From Acidobacteriota bacterium (GTDB taxonomy: Bacteria; Acidobacteriota; UBA4820; DSQY01), in contig JAJYLT010000005.1 of assembly GCA_021787565.1 (NCBI GenBank), positions 55,020 through 119,019 of the forward strand: DNA of 64,000 bases. The letters run 5' to 3'. The notes beneath the pieces were generated by a model that ran no database searches, was not told where the DNA came from, and was given only the letters and a program-made list of their open reading frames with translations. This document shows, in pieces, positions 29,149 to 37,508 of the stretch (its first letter is position 1; the number at the start of each line of letters is the position of its first letter). The translations under genes and the position numbers were made by a program.

Positions 29149-29739
29149 CATGGCTGTCCAAGACAATTTCAACTCGCGCTTGTGCGGTTTGCCTTCCGGA
29201 GCGAAGCGGAGGAAGGCGCGTCCCGGCGCGTCGCGCGGGGGCGCTCCCCAAGGAGGGGCTCGGCCGCCCCTCCTCGGCGCTCCCCTGGCGTACGCCAGGG
29301 AAACTGCTCTTCCCTGCCCTTGCGGGGGTGGCCCTCTGAGCGGGGAAACCTCCCCGTTTCCCCGCACCTCTTCGACTGGCGCCGTCCCTTCGCTTTTCGC
29401 TGCAAGCGAAAAGCGGCGTCCCGGCGCCGATGGGCCTCATGCAAGGAAGATGAGGCGGCCGCACCGCAAGCGTACTCCCCGTACGCTGAGGATGCGGACG
29501 CCGAAGGCTGACGAAGCAGGAGGTCCGTCGCCGCCGGCGCACCCGTGGAGGGTGGGGGGACGGTTCGTACCAGGAAAGGCTGGGGCTGGCGCCCGAAGGG
29601 CGGCTGAGGGCCTGCGGACGGAGCGCGGCCACGCTCGCATGGACGCGCCCGGACCAGGCCCCCAGCGCCGCGCCAAAGGCGCGGCCAAGGCCCGGCCGTG
29701 GTTCGGAGCCGACAAGGCGGTCTATTTTGGACAGGCATA
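29149..29739. mobile_element. non-autonomous transposable element copy A (TIR, 9-bp TSD)
   Basis: Left ATGGCTGTCCAAGAC / right rc ATGCCTGTCCAAAAT; 9-bp duplication CCGTGCCTT at 29140-29148 and 29740-29748; internal hairpins; second copy at 41669. Confidence 0.85.
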
Positions 29740-29840
29740 CCGTGCCTTGGTGTCTTGGTGGTGGATCGTTTTTCCCATCCCAGATCCGCCATTCTTCTTC
29801 CCCCTTTCTCCTCCCCGCGCTATCATTCTCTCCATGACGA

Positions 29841-31490
29841 TTGCCGGGAATGCCTAAGGCCATGGAAGCCCTCGAGACGAGCGCCGTCCGGCTGATGGTC
29901 TACCGGATGGTGATCATCCTCACCTTCTTCCTCAGCGCGCTGGGGATCCAGGCCTTCCTGGGAGCCGAGGCCTACCTCAGGCCCTTCTACTACATCATCG
30001 CCTTCGTCCTTGCCCAGAATCTCCTCTACACCGTTATCTATCTCTCCGCCCGCTCGCTCAGGGATCGGCCCTTCTTCATCATCGTCCAGCTCTTCGGGGA
30101 CGTCCTGACGGTGACCCTGCTGGCCCTGTTCACGGGCGGCATCCAGAGCATCTTCACCTTCCTCTACCACCTGCTCATCGTGGTGGCGGGGTACCTCCTG
30201 CGCAAGCGCGGGGCCTTCACCATGGCGGTGATCAATGCCCTCGTGTATGGGCTTCTCTGCGTCGCCCTCTTCTACAACTGGATCGACCCCGAGAAATTGG
30301 GCGGAAGCTTCCCCTACGACCGGCCCACCGCCGAGTCGGCCCTCTATTCGCTCCTGGCCAATTACGTCGGCTTCTTCCTCATCGCAGCACTCATCACCAT
30401 CATGTCGGGGCGCCTCGAATCCACCCGCAAGGCGCTGGGAGCCATGCAGAGGGATTTCACCAGCCTCCAGAGCCTGAACGAGCAGATCCTCTCCTCGCTC
30501 ACCTGGGGGGTGGTAACCACCGACGCCAAGGGCCGCGTCACCTATTCCAACCCCGCGGCCATGCGTCTTCTGGGCGAGACCCTGCCCGCGGGATGGGACT
30601 TCGACCCCCACCTCGAGGCCCTGGGCCATCGCGGCCGCTGTGCCCTGGACCCGGAGGCTCCCGAGGGACGGGAGCTGGAGCTGGCCGTGGCGGGCGGAGA
30701 GCGCCACCTCTCCATCGTCACCGCCCCCCTCCGCTCCGGTCAGTCCGCCCTGGGCTACCTGGCGCTCATCCGCGACCAGACGGAGGTGGTGAAGCTGAGG
30801 GAACAGCTGGCGCTGAAAGACCGGCTCATGGCGACGGGGGCAATGGCCGCGGACATCGCCCACGAGATCAAGAACCCCCTGGGCAGCATCTTCGGCGCCG
30901 CACAGATGCTCAAGAGGCAGGCACCCGATGAGAGCAGCGAGCACGCCCTGCTGGCCATCATCCAGGAGGAGAGCCGCCGCCTCACCGAGATCCTCAACAA
31001 CTTCCTCCGCTACGTGAAACCCCCGCAGATCCGGAGGCAGCAGCTCGACCTGACGGCCCTGGCCGGAGAGGTCGTGACCCTCTTCCGGAACGATTCGGCG
31101 AACCCTTCGGGGCTGATCGTGCAGCTGGCCCTCCCGGGCGATCCGGTGGAGGTCTCGGCCGATGCGGACCGGGTCCGCCAGGCCCTCTGGAACCTGCTCA
31201 CCAACGCCAGGAAGGCGGTGAAGGCGGAGGGGGTCATCCGCGTTTCCTTAACGCGCTCCAGCCTAGACGCTATACTGGAGGTGGAGGACAACGGCGAGGG
31301 CATGAGGAATTCGCAGATTCCCAACTACTTCCAGCCGTTCCGCCACGGCTTCGCGCAGGGTTCGGGCCTGGGCCTCTCGGTGGTCTACCAGATCATGGAG
31401 GAGCACCGCGGCCGCGTCGAGATCGAATCGGCCCTGGGAAGGGGCACGCGCTGCCGGCTCCTCTTCCCTCTGGAGGCGGCCCATGAGTGA
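29841..31490 (+). CDS. pilS: PilS-type sensor histidine kinase
   Basis: Six-TM-like N-terminus, PAS, AADIAHEIKNPLGSI, GSGLGLSVV; paired with PilR-like regulator. Confidence 0.88.
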   Translation: MPGMPKAMEALETSAVRLMVYRMVIILTFFLSALGIQAFLGAEAYLRPFYYIIAFVLAQNLLYTVIYLSARSLRDRPFFIIVQLFGDVLTVTLLALFTGGIQSIFTFLYHLLIVVAGYLLRKRGAFTMAVINALVYGLLCVALFYNWIDPEKLGGSFPYDRPTAESALYSLLANYVGFFLIAALITIMSGRLESTRKALGAMQRDFTSLQSLNEQILSSLTWGVVTTDAKGRVTYSNPAAMRLLGETLPAGWDFDPHLEALGHRGRCALDPEAPEGRELELAVAGGERHLSIVTAPLRSGQSALGYLALIRDQTEVVKLREQLALKDRLMATGAMAADIAHEIKNPLGSIFGAAQMLKRQAPDESSEHALLAIIQEESRRLTEILNNFLRYVKPPQIRRQQLDLTALAGEVVTLFRNDSANPSGLIVQLALPGDPVEVSADADRVRQALWNLLTNARKAVKAEGVIRVSLTRSSLDAILEVEDNGEGMRNSQIPNYFQPFRHGFAQGSGLGLSVVYQIMEEHRGRVEIESALGRGTRCRLLFPLEAAHE

Positions 31491-32862
31491 CCGCGTTCTG
31501 GTCGTGGACGACGAGACCTCCATGCGGCGCATGCTGGAGATCCTCTTCCGGGACGAGGGGTACGAGGTCCAGACCGCGGAGAGCGCCGAGCGGGCCATGG
31601 CGGCCCTCGGCTCGACGCCTTTCGACGTCGTGATCTCGGACATCCGCATGCCGGGGCTCTCGGGCATGGACCTCCTGCGCCGACTCAAGACCGACGATTC
31701 CCAGGCCGAAGTGATCCTCATGACCGCCTACGCGAGCACCGATTCGGCCATCGAAGCCCTGAAGCTGGGCGCCTTCGATTACGTCACCAAGCCCTTCCAG
31801 GTGGAGGAGCTGGTCAACATCGTCCGGCACGCCATCGAGAAGAAGACGCTCAGGGAGGAGAACGTCCTCCTCAAGGTCCAGTTGGCCCACCAGGAGCGCT
31901 TCGGAGAGATCGTCGGCCAGAGCCGGCCCATGCAGGAGATCTACGCCCTGATCGAGCGCATCGCCCCCACGGCGAGCACCGTCCTGGTCCAGGGCGAGAG
32001 CGGCACCGGCAAGGAGCTCATCGCCAGGACCATCCACCAGCGCTCGCCCCGCGGCAAGCGCCCCTTCGTCGCCGTCAACTGCGGAGGGCTCACCGAAACC
32101 CTCCTGGAGAGCGAGCTCTTCGGCCACGTCAAAGGGGCCTTCACCGGGGCCCACGCCACCAAGAAGGGCTTCTTCGACCTGGCCGATGGGGGAACGATCT
32201 TCCTGGATGAAATCGGCGAGATGTCTCCCGCCATGCAGGTCAAGCTGCTGCGCGCCTTGCAGGAGCGCCGCATCCGCCCCGTGGGCGGCGACGGCGAGCA
32301 CCCCGTGGACGCACGAGTCGTCGCGGCCACCAACGAGGACCTCCAGCGGATGATCCAGGAGAAGAGGTTCCGGGAGGATCTCTACTACCGCATCAAGGTC
32401 CACTCCATCGCGGTGCCGCCGCTCCGCAACCGCCGCGAGGACATCCCCCTGCTGGCCAGGAGCTTCATGGAGAAACACGCCAGGCTCATGGGCCGCTCCC
32501 TCCCGACCCTGTCGGCGGAGGCGCTCAAGGCCCTCGAAAGCTACCTCTGGCCGGGCAACGTACGGGAGCTCGAAAACGTGGTGGAACGGGCCATGGCTCT
32601 CGCCGAAGGGCGCATCGAGACGCGCCACCTGCCGGAGGAGGTGGTGGGCTTCCGCGTGACCCAGGCCCCGGGGGAGATCCAGATCCCCGAGAGCGGCTTC
32701 GACCTCACCGAGGTGGTGGAACAGACCCGGGCGCGCTACCTCCAGAAGGCCCTGGAGCTGGAGGGGGGCGTCATGGTCAGGGCGGCCCAGCGGTTGGGAA
32801 TCACCTTCCGCTCCATGCGCTACTTCGTCAAGAAGTACCGCCTGAACGCGAAGGAAGGCTGA
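31483..32862 (+). CDS. pilR: PilR-type sigma-54 response regulator
   Basis: Receiver, GESGTGKE, GAFTGA, C-terminal Fis HTH. Confidence 0.9.
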   Translation: MSDRVLVVDDETSMRRMLEILFRDEGYEVQTAESAERAMAALGSTPFDVVISDIRMPGLSGMDLLRRLKTDDSQAEVILMTAYASTDSAIEALKLGAFDYVTKPFQVEELVNIVRHAIEKKTLREENVLLKVQLAHQERFGEIVGQSRPMQEIYALIERIAPTASTVLVQGESGTGKELIARTIHQRSPRGKRPFVAVNCGGLTETLLESELFGHVKGAFTGAHATKKGFFDLADGGTIFLDEIGEMSPAMQVKLLRALQERRIRPVGGDGEHPVDARVVAATNEDLQRMIQEKRFREDLYYRIKVHSIAVPPLRNRREDIPLLARSFMEKHARLMGRSLPTLSAEALKALESYLWPGNVRELENVVERAMALAEGRIETRHLPEEVVGFRVTQAPGEIQIPESGFDLTEVVEQTRARYLQKALELEGGVMVRAAQRLGITFRSMRYFVKKYRLNAKEG

Positions 32863-33053
32863 GGGAAAATTGCGAATGGCGAATCAGGGAGAAACCACAG
32901 AGGCACAGAGACACAGAGCGATTTGAGAGAAAAGTCGGAATGCTGAAAGAAAGGTTCACCGCGGAGACGCGGAGGGCGCAGAGGAATCCGGGGGGGAGGA
33001 TCGCGCGTTTCGCCTCTTGTTTCTCCCGTCTTGCGCCTCCCGCCTCGCCCCCC

Positions 33054-33124
33054 GTAGGAGCGCTCTCCAGAGCGCGATGGGATGGTGCGAGCACGGCGAA
33101 TCGGCCTCTGGAGAGGCCTCCTAC
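33054..33124. repeat. 71-bp two-hairpin REP/BIME-like element
   Basis: GTAGGAGCGCTCTCCAGAGCGC...GGCCTCTGGAGAGGCCTCCTAC. Confidence 0.8.
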
Positions 33125-33233
33125 ACGAAGATCTCCGCCAGCCGCCACATTTCACGTTTCTTCTTTCCCCGGCTCTCCGGCTCTCCAGCCCCATCTCTTC
33201 CCTGTCTCCTTTTTCCCGTCTCGCGTTTCGCCA

Positions 33234-33261
33234 CTCCTCACTCCTCACTTCCCACTCCTCA
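33234..33261. repeat. heptad array identical to 17600-17627
   Basis: CTCCTCA CTCCTCA CTTCCCA CTCCTCA. Confidence 0.85.
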
Positions 33262-33281
33262 CCCTCCATAAGGCCTTCTGA

Positions 33282-34271
33282 ATGACCGACGCCGCCGGTC
33301 CCGCCCGCCCCGAACTGAGCCTCCTGGTCCCCCTCTACAACGAGGAGGAGAACCTGGAACCCCTGCTGGACCGCATCCAGGAGGAGATGGCCCGCTTGGG
33401 GCGGAGCTACGAGGTCGTGCTCGTGGACGACGGCTCCGGCGACGGCACGGTGGCGGGGCTCAAGAGGGCCGTCGCCCAACGCCCCCACCTCCGCGTCGTC
33501 CTCCTCCGGCGCAATTCCGGCCAGACCGCCGCCCTCGCGGCGGCCATCGAGCACTCCCGGGGGGCCGTTCTCGTCCCGCTGGACGGCGACCTCCAGAACG
33601 ATCCCGCCGACATCCCCAAGCTGGTTTCGAAGCTGGACGAAGGCTTCGACGTGGCCAGCGGCTGGCGCCGCCACCGCCGGGACCCCTTCTTCACGCGCAT
33701 TCTCCCCTCGAAGATCGCCAACGGGCTCATCTCCCTCATCTCTGGGGTCAAGCTGCACGACTACGGCTGCACCCTCAAGGCCTACCGGCGCGAGGTCCTG
33801 GCTCCGGTGGTGCTGCTGGGAGAGATGCACCGCTTCATCCCCATTCTGGCCACGTGGCAGGGGGCCCGCGTGGCCGAGGTGGAGGTGACCCATCATCCGC
33901 GCGTGGCGGGCAAGAGCAAGTACGGCCTGGGGCGCACGCTCAAGGTCGTCCTCGACCTCCTGACCATCAAGTTCATGGGCTCCTTCCTCACCAAGCCCAT
34001 CTACGCCTTCGGAGGAGCGGGCGTGGGGCTCTGGCTCCTCTCCGCCCTGCTGGCCGCCTACACGCTCTGGCAGAAGCTGGCCTACGGCGTCTGGGTCCAC
34101 AACAACCCCCTGCTCCTCGTGGGCATCTTCATCGCACTCGTGGGAATGCAGCTCATCATGATGGGCCTTCTGGGCGAGCTCCTCATCCGCATCTACTTCG
34201 CCAGCTCCGGAACCACTCCCTACGTGATTCGCGAAGTGCTGGAGTCAGAGAGGATGGGAACCGCTCCGTGA
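33282..34271 (+). CDS. GT2 glycosyltransferase (DPM1/ArnC-like) with two C-terminal TMs
   Basis: LSLLVPLYNEEENLEPLL, VDDGSGDGT, DGDLQNDPADIPKL. Confidence 0.92.
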   Translation: MTDAAGPARPELSLLVPLYNEEENLEPLLDRIQEEMARLGRSYEVVLVDDGSGDGTVAGLKRAVAQRPHLRVVLLRRNSGQTAALAAAIEHSRGAVLVPLDGDLQNDPADIPKLVSKLDEGFDVASGWRRHRRDPFFTRILPSKIANGLISLISGVKLHDYGCTLKAYRREVLAPVVLLGEMHRFIPILATWQGARVAEVEVTHHPRVAGKSKYGLGRTLKVVLDLLTIKFMGSFLTKPIYAFGGAGVGLWLLSALLAAYTLWQKLAYGVWVHNNPLLLVGIFIALVGMQLIMMGLLGELLIRIYFASSGTTPYVIREVLESERMGTAP

Positions 34272-34325
34272 ACCCATCACCCATCGGACAGAAGCCTCTC
34301 ATTCAAGAAGAATCATGGCCCGCCG

Positions 34326-34453
34326 GTGGGGCGGGCGCCCTCGCCCGCCACTCTCCCCCTCCGCCGAGCCGTGGGGCGGGCGCCCCCGCCCGCCACTCTC
34401 CCGCTCCGCCAAACCGTGGGGCGGGCGCCCTCGCCCGCCACTCTCCCGCTCCG
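34326..34453. repeat. three tandem 45-bp units with GGGCGGGCGCCCTCGCCCGCC palindrome
   Basis: GTGGGGCGGGCGCC(C/T)... begins at 34326, 34371 and 34416. Confidence 0.92.
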
Positions 34454-34521
34454 ACCGGCGCGGCAAGCGGGCAATATCCAATGAAGAGGCCTCCTTACCG
34501 AGGCGAAGCTTTACTCTCCCC

Positions 34522-35232
34522 ATGGAACGGCTAACGACCTATCGTCGCCGCCTACCGCATATTCATGTGAGTGGGGCCTGCTACTCCCTCACCTTCCGCT
34601 TATCGAGCCGGCAAGCCCCTCCGATGTCCCCCGAAGAGTGCCAAGCCCTGGTCTCTCATATCCACAAGATGGGCCCGGGCAAGGTTGAAGCCTTCGTCGT
34701 TATGCCTGACCACGTGCATCTTCTCTATTCCACCACAAGGGATGAGCATCTGATCAAGACCTTACAATCACTCAAGGGTGCCTCTTCCCATACCCTTGCC
34801 AGACGCTTCGGCCGTCAGTCCCCCATTTGGCAGGATGAAACCTATGATCACATCATCCGCAATGAGCGGGAATTCAACGAAGCTTGGCGCTACATAGAGG
34901 GTAATCCGGTTCGAAAGGGCCTCGTTGCCTGCATCACCGATTATCCTTGGTCCAGCGCGTGGAAGGGGGAAGGGTTCGCGGCCGGGGGCGGCCGCGCCAC
35001 AGCCGAGGGCCGCAGCGCCACGGGCGAGGGCGGCCGCGCCACAGAAGACAATCATGATCAACCCGTGGGGCGGGCGCCCTCGCCCGCCGCTCCTCAAGGT
35101 CCATCAGACTCGCAACCTCTCGATGGTTTCGCGGCCGGGGGCGGCCGCGCCACAGCCGAGGGCGGCCGCGCCACAGCCGAGGGCAGCAGCTCCACAGCCG
35201 GGGGCCGCAGCGCCACGGGCGAAGGGAAATAG
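34522..35232 (+). CDS. REP-associated tyrosine transposase (RAYT, Y1_Tnp)
   Basis: HUH motif MPDHVHLL, catalytic region FNEAWRYIEGNPVRKGL, WxDETYDHIIRNE; repeat-encoded C-terminal tail. Confidence 0.9.
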   Translation: MERLTTYRRRLPHIHVSGACYSLTFRLSSRQAPPMSPEECQALVSHIHKMGPGKVEAFVVMPDHVHLLYSTTRDEHLIKTLQSLKGASSHTLARRFGRQSPIWQDETYDHIIRNEREFNEAWRYIEGNPVRKGLVACITDYPWSSAWKGEGFAAGGGRATAEGRSATGEGGRATEDNHDQPVGRAPSPAAPQGPSDSQPLDGFAAGGGRATAEGGRATAEGSSSTAGGRSATGEGK

Positions 35233-35235
35233 GCC

Positions 35236-37086
35236 ATGTGCGGCATAGCGGGCTTCGCGCTGAACCGGCCGGCTGATCGCGAGGCGCTCGTGGCCATGAC
35301 GGCGAGCCTCGTGCACCGGGGCCCCGACGGGGAGGGCTTCTTCGTGGAAGAGGGCGTGGGGCTGGGCCACCGGCGGCTGGCCATCCTGGACCTGGCGGGC
35401 GGGGCCCAGCCCATGGCCAACGAGTCGGGCTCGGTGGTCGTGGTCTTCAACGGCGAGATCTACAACTTCCAGTCCCTGCGCGCTGAGCTTCAGGCCAAGG
35501 GACACCGCTTCGCCACGCGGTCGGACACGGAGGTGCTCGTGCACCTCTACGAGGAGGAGGGCGAGGCCTTCCTTCCCAGGCTGAACGGCATCTTCGCCTT
35601 CGCCCTTTACGACCGAGAGCGCCGGAGCCTCCTGCTGGCGAGGGACCCGCTGGGGGTGAAGCCGCTCTACTACGCCGAGGTGCCGGGAGGGCTCCTGTTC
35701 GGCTCCGAGCTCAAGGCCTTGCGCGCCCATCCCGATTTCCCGACCGACCTGGACCTGGGCGCTCTGAAGGCCTACCTGACCTGCGAATACGTCCCCGCCC
35801 CCCTCTCCATCTACCGTTCGGCCAGAAAGCTCCTGCCCGGCCACGCTCTGCTGGCGGGGCCGGAGGGAATCCGGCTGCGGCCCTACTGGCACTGGGCCAT
35901 TCCCCAAACGCCGGGATTCTCCAGGGATGAGGCCGAGGAGAGGCTGCGGGACGAGGTGCGGCGCAGCGTCAAGGGGCAGCTCATCTCCGACGTGCCCCTG
36001 GGGGTGTTCCTGAGCGGCGGCGTGGATTCCAGCATCGTCGCGGCCTGCATGGTGGAGGCGGGGGGCCGCGTGGAGAGCTTCTCCATCGGCTTCGAGGACC
36101 CCTCCTTCGACGAGAGCGCCTACGCCCGGACGGCGGCACGGCACCTGGGCTGCGTGCACTACGAGCACCTCTTCAGCGAAGGTGAACTGCTGGCCGAGGT
36201 CCCGCGCGTGCTCGGCCTCTTGGACGAACCCTTCGCCGACCCCTCGCTCTTTCCCACCGCCCTGCTCTCCCGCTTCGCCCGGCAGCGCGTGACCGTGGCC
36301 CTGGGCGGGGACGGTGGCGACGAGCTGTTCGCGGGATACCCGACCTACTGGGTGCACCACCGCTTCGGCCTCTACCGGTCCCTGCCGGGCTGGGCGCGAC
36401 GCGCCGGGCTGGCCGCCGCGGACCGCCTCCTGCCCATCTCCCAAGCGAACCTCACCCTGCCCTACAAGCTCCGCAAGTTCAGGGACGGGGCCGAGTATCC
36501 GATGCCGCTGCGGCACCACCTCTGGCTCGGCTCGTGGACGCCGGAGCGGCTTGCCCGGCTCATCCCCGACGGCGGAGCCGCGCTTCTTCCCGAGGAGTGG
36601 ATTCCCCCGTCGCCGAAGGGCGATCCCGTCACCTCGGCCCAGTGGCTGGACCTCCACACCTACCTGCTGGAGGACATCCTCGCCAAGGTGGACAGGGCCA
36701 GCATGATGGCCTCCCTGGAAGCCCGCGTGCCTCTGCTCGATCCGGAGGTCGTCCGCCTCGCCTTCTCCATGCCCTGGGACTGGAAGCTCCACGGGCGCGC
36801 GGGCAAGGCGGTCTTCAAGGAGGCCTTCGCCGGCCGCTTCCCGAAGGGCTTCCTCGACCGCCCTAAAAAGGGCTTCGGCATCCCCATCGCCCGCTGGCTC
36901 ACGGGCCCCCTGCGGCCCATGGCCGAGGAACTGCTCTCCGACGAGGTGCTGGGCCGGGTCCCCTTCCTCAAACCGGACGAACCCCGCCGCCTCTGGCGCG
37001 AGCACCTCGCCCGCAAGGCCGACCACCGCAAACCCCTCTGGACTCTGCTGTGCTTTCTCGACTGGTGGCGGAGGGAGAACGGATAG
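35236..37086 (+). CDS. asnB: glutamine-hydrolysing asparagine synthase
   Basis: MCGIAGF, HRGPDGEG, SGGVDSSIVAA, KVDRASMMASLEARVPLLD. Confidence 0.95.
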   Translation: MCGIAGFALNRPADREALVAMTASLVHRGPDGEGFFVEEGVGLGHRRLAILDLAGGAQPMANESGSVVVVFNGEIYNFQSLRAELQAKGHRFATRSDTEVLVHLYEEEGEAFLPRLNGIFAFALYDRERRSLLLARDPLGVKPLYYAEVPGGLLFGSELKALRAHPDFPTDLDLGALKAYLTCEYVPAPLSIYRSARKLLPGHALLAGPEGIRLRPYWHWAIPQTPGFSRDEAEERLRDEVRRSVKGQLISDVPLGVFLSGGVDSSIVAACMVEAGGRVESFSIGFEDPSFDESAYARTAARHLGCVHYEHLFSEGELLAEVPRVLGLLDEPFADPSLFPTALLSRFARQRVTVALGGDGGDELFAGYPTYWVHHRFGLYRSLPGWARRAGLAAADRLLPISQANLTLPYKLRKFRDGAEYPMPLRHHLWLGSWTPERLARLIPDGGAALLPEEWIPPSPKGDPVTSAQWLDLHTYLLEDILAKVDRASMMASLEARVPLLDPEVVRLAFSMPWDWKLHGRAGKAVFKEAFAGRFPKGFLDRPKKGFGIPIARWLTGPLRPMAEELLSDEVLGRVPFLKPDEPRRLWREHLARKADHRKPLWTLLCFLDWWRRENG

Positions 37087-37508
37087 GATGGTGTACCGAA
37101 TGAGTGGCGAAGAGCGAGTAGTCAGATTCTGTGGGGCGGGCGCCCTCGCCCGCCGGTAAAATGGCGGACGCGCGCGCTCCGGCCTGCGGCCGAGTCTTCC
37201 GCTCCGAGGAGCGCTTCCTGGAACTGGCGCCGACGCCGCAGCCTCGCTCACTGGGGAGACGGCCAGGCGGTCCGGACACTCCTGGAGCGTCCATTGGGTC
37301 GGGGATGGGCACCCCCCTCCCACAGACATCATTCTTCCTCTCACAGAACCCGCCCCTTCTGTGGGAGGCGAAGCCCTTCGCCGACTACCGAGGCGGGTGT
37401 GAGGCGCAAGACGTGAGTAGCGAAGAGCGGGACGCAAGAGCACGAACGGTGAAGGCGACTTCCCCCTTCACCATTCGAAATCCGAAATTCGAACTCCGAA
37501 ATCCCTTC

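Noticed and set aside
29149-29739. Interpretation as an IscB/HEARO omega-RNA element
   Set aside because: No IscB/HNH or TnpA ORF, and 9-bp target duplications at both copies argue for a DDE-type transposition. Not excluded until an Rfam search is run.
28925-29863. Long minus-strand ORFs (312 aa and others) across the 29.1-29.7 kb repeat and the matching ORFs at 41582-42443
   Set aside because: They span a TIR/TSD-bounded repeat with no protein-like features, overlap in several frames in high-GC DNA, and share sequence only because the DNA is repeated. A dN/dS test on more copies would settle it.
34315-34521. N-terminal extension of the RAYT ORF (MARRWGGRPRPPLSPSAEPWGGRPRPPLS...)
   Set aside because: It is a translation of the 45-bp palindromic repeats; the conserved RAYT start MERLTTYRRRLPHIH is at 34522.
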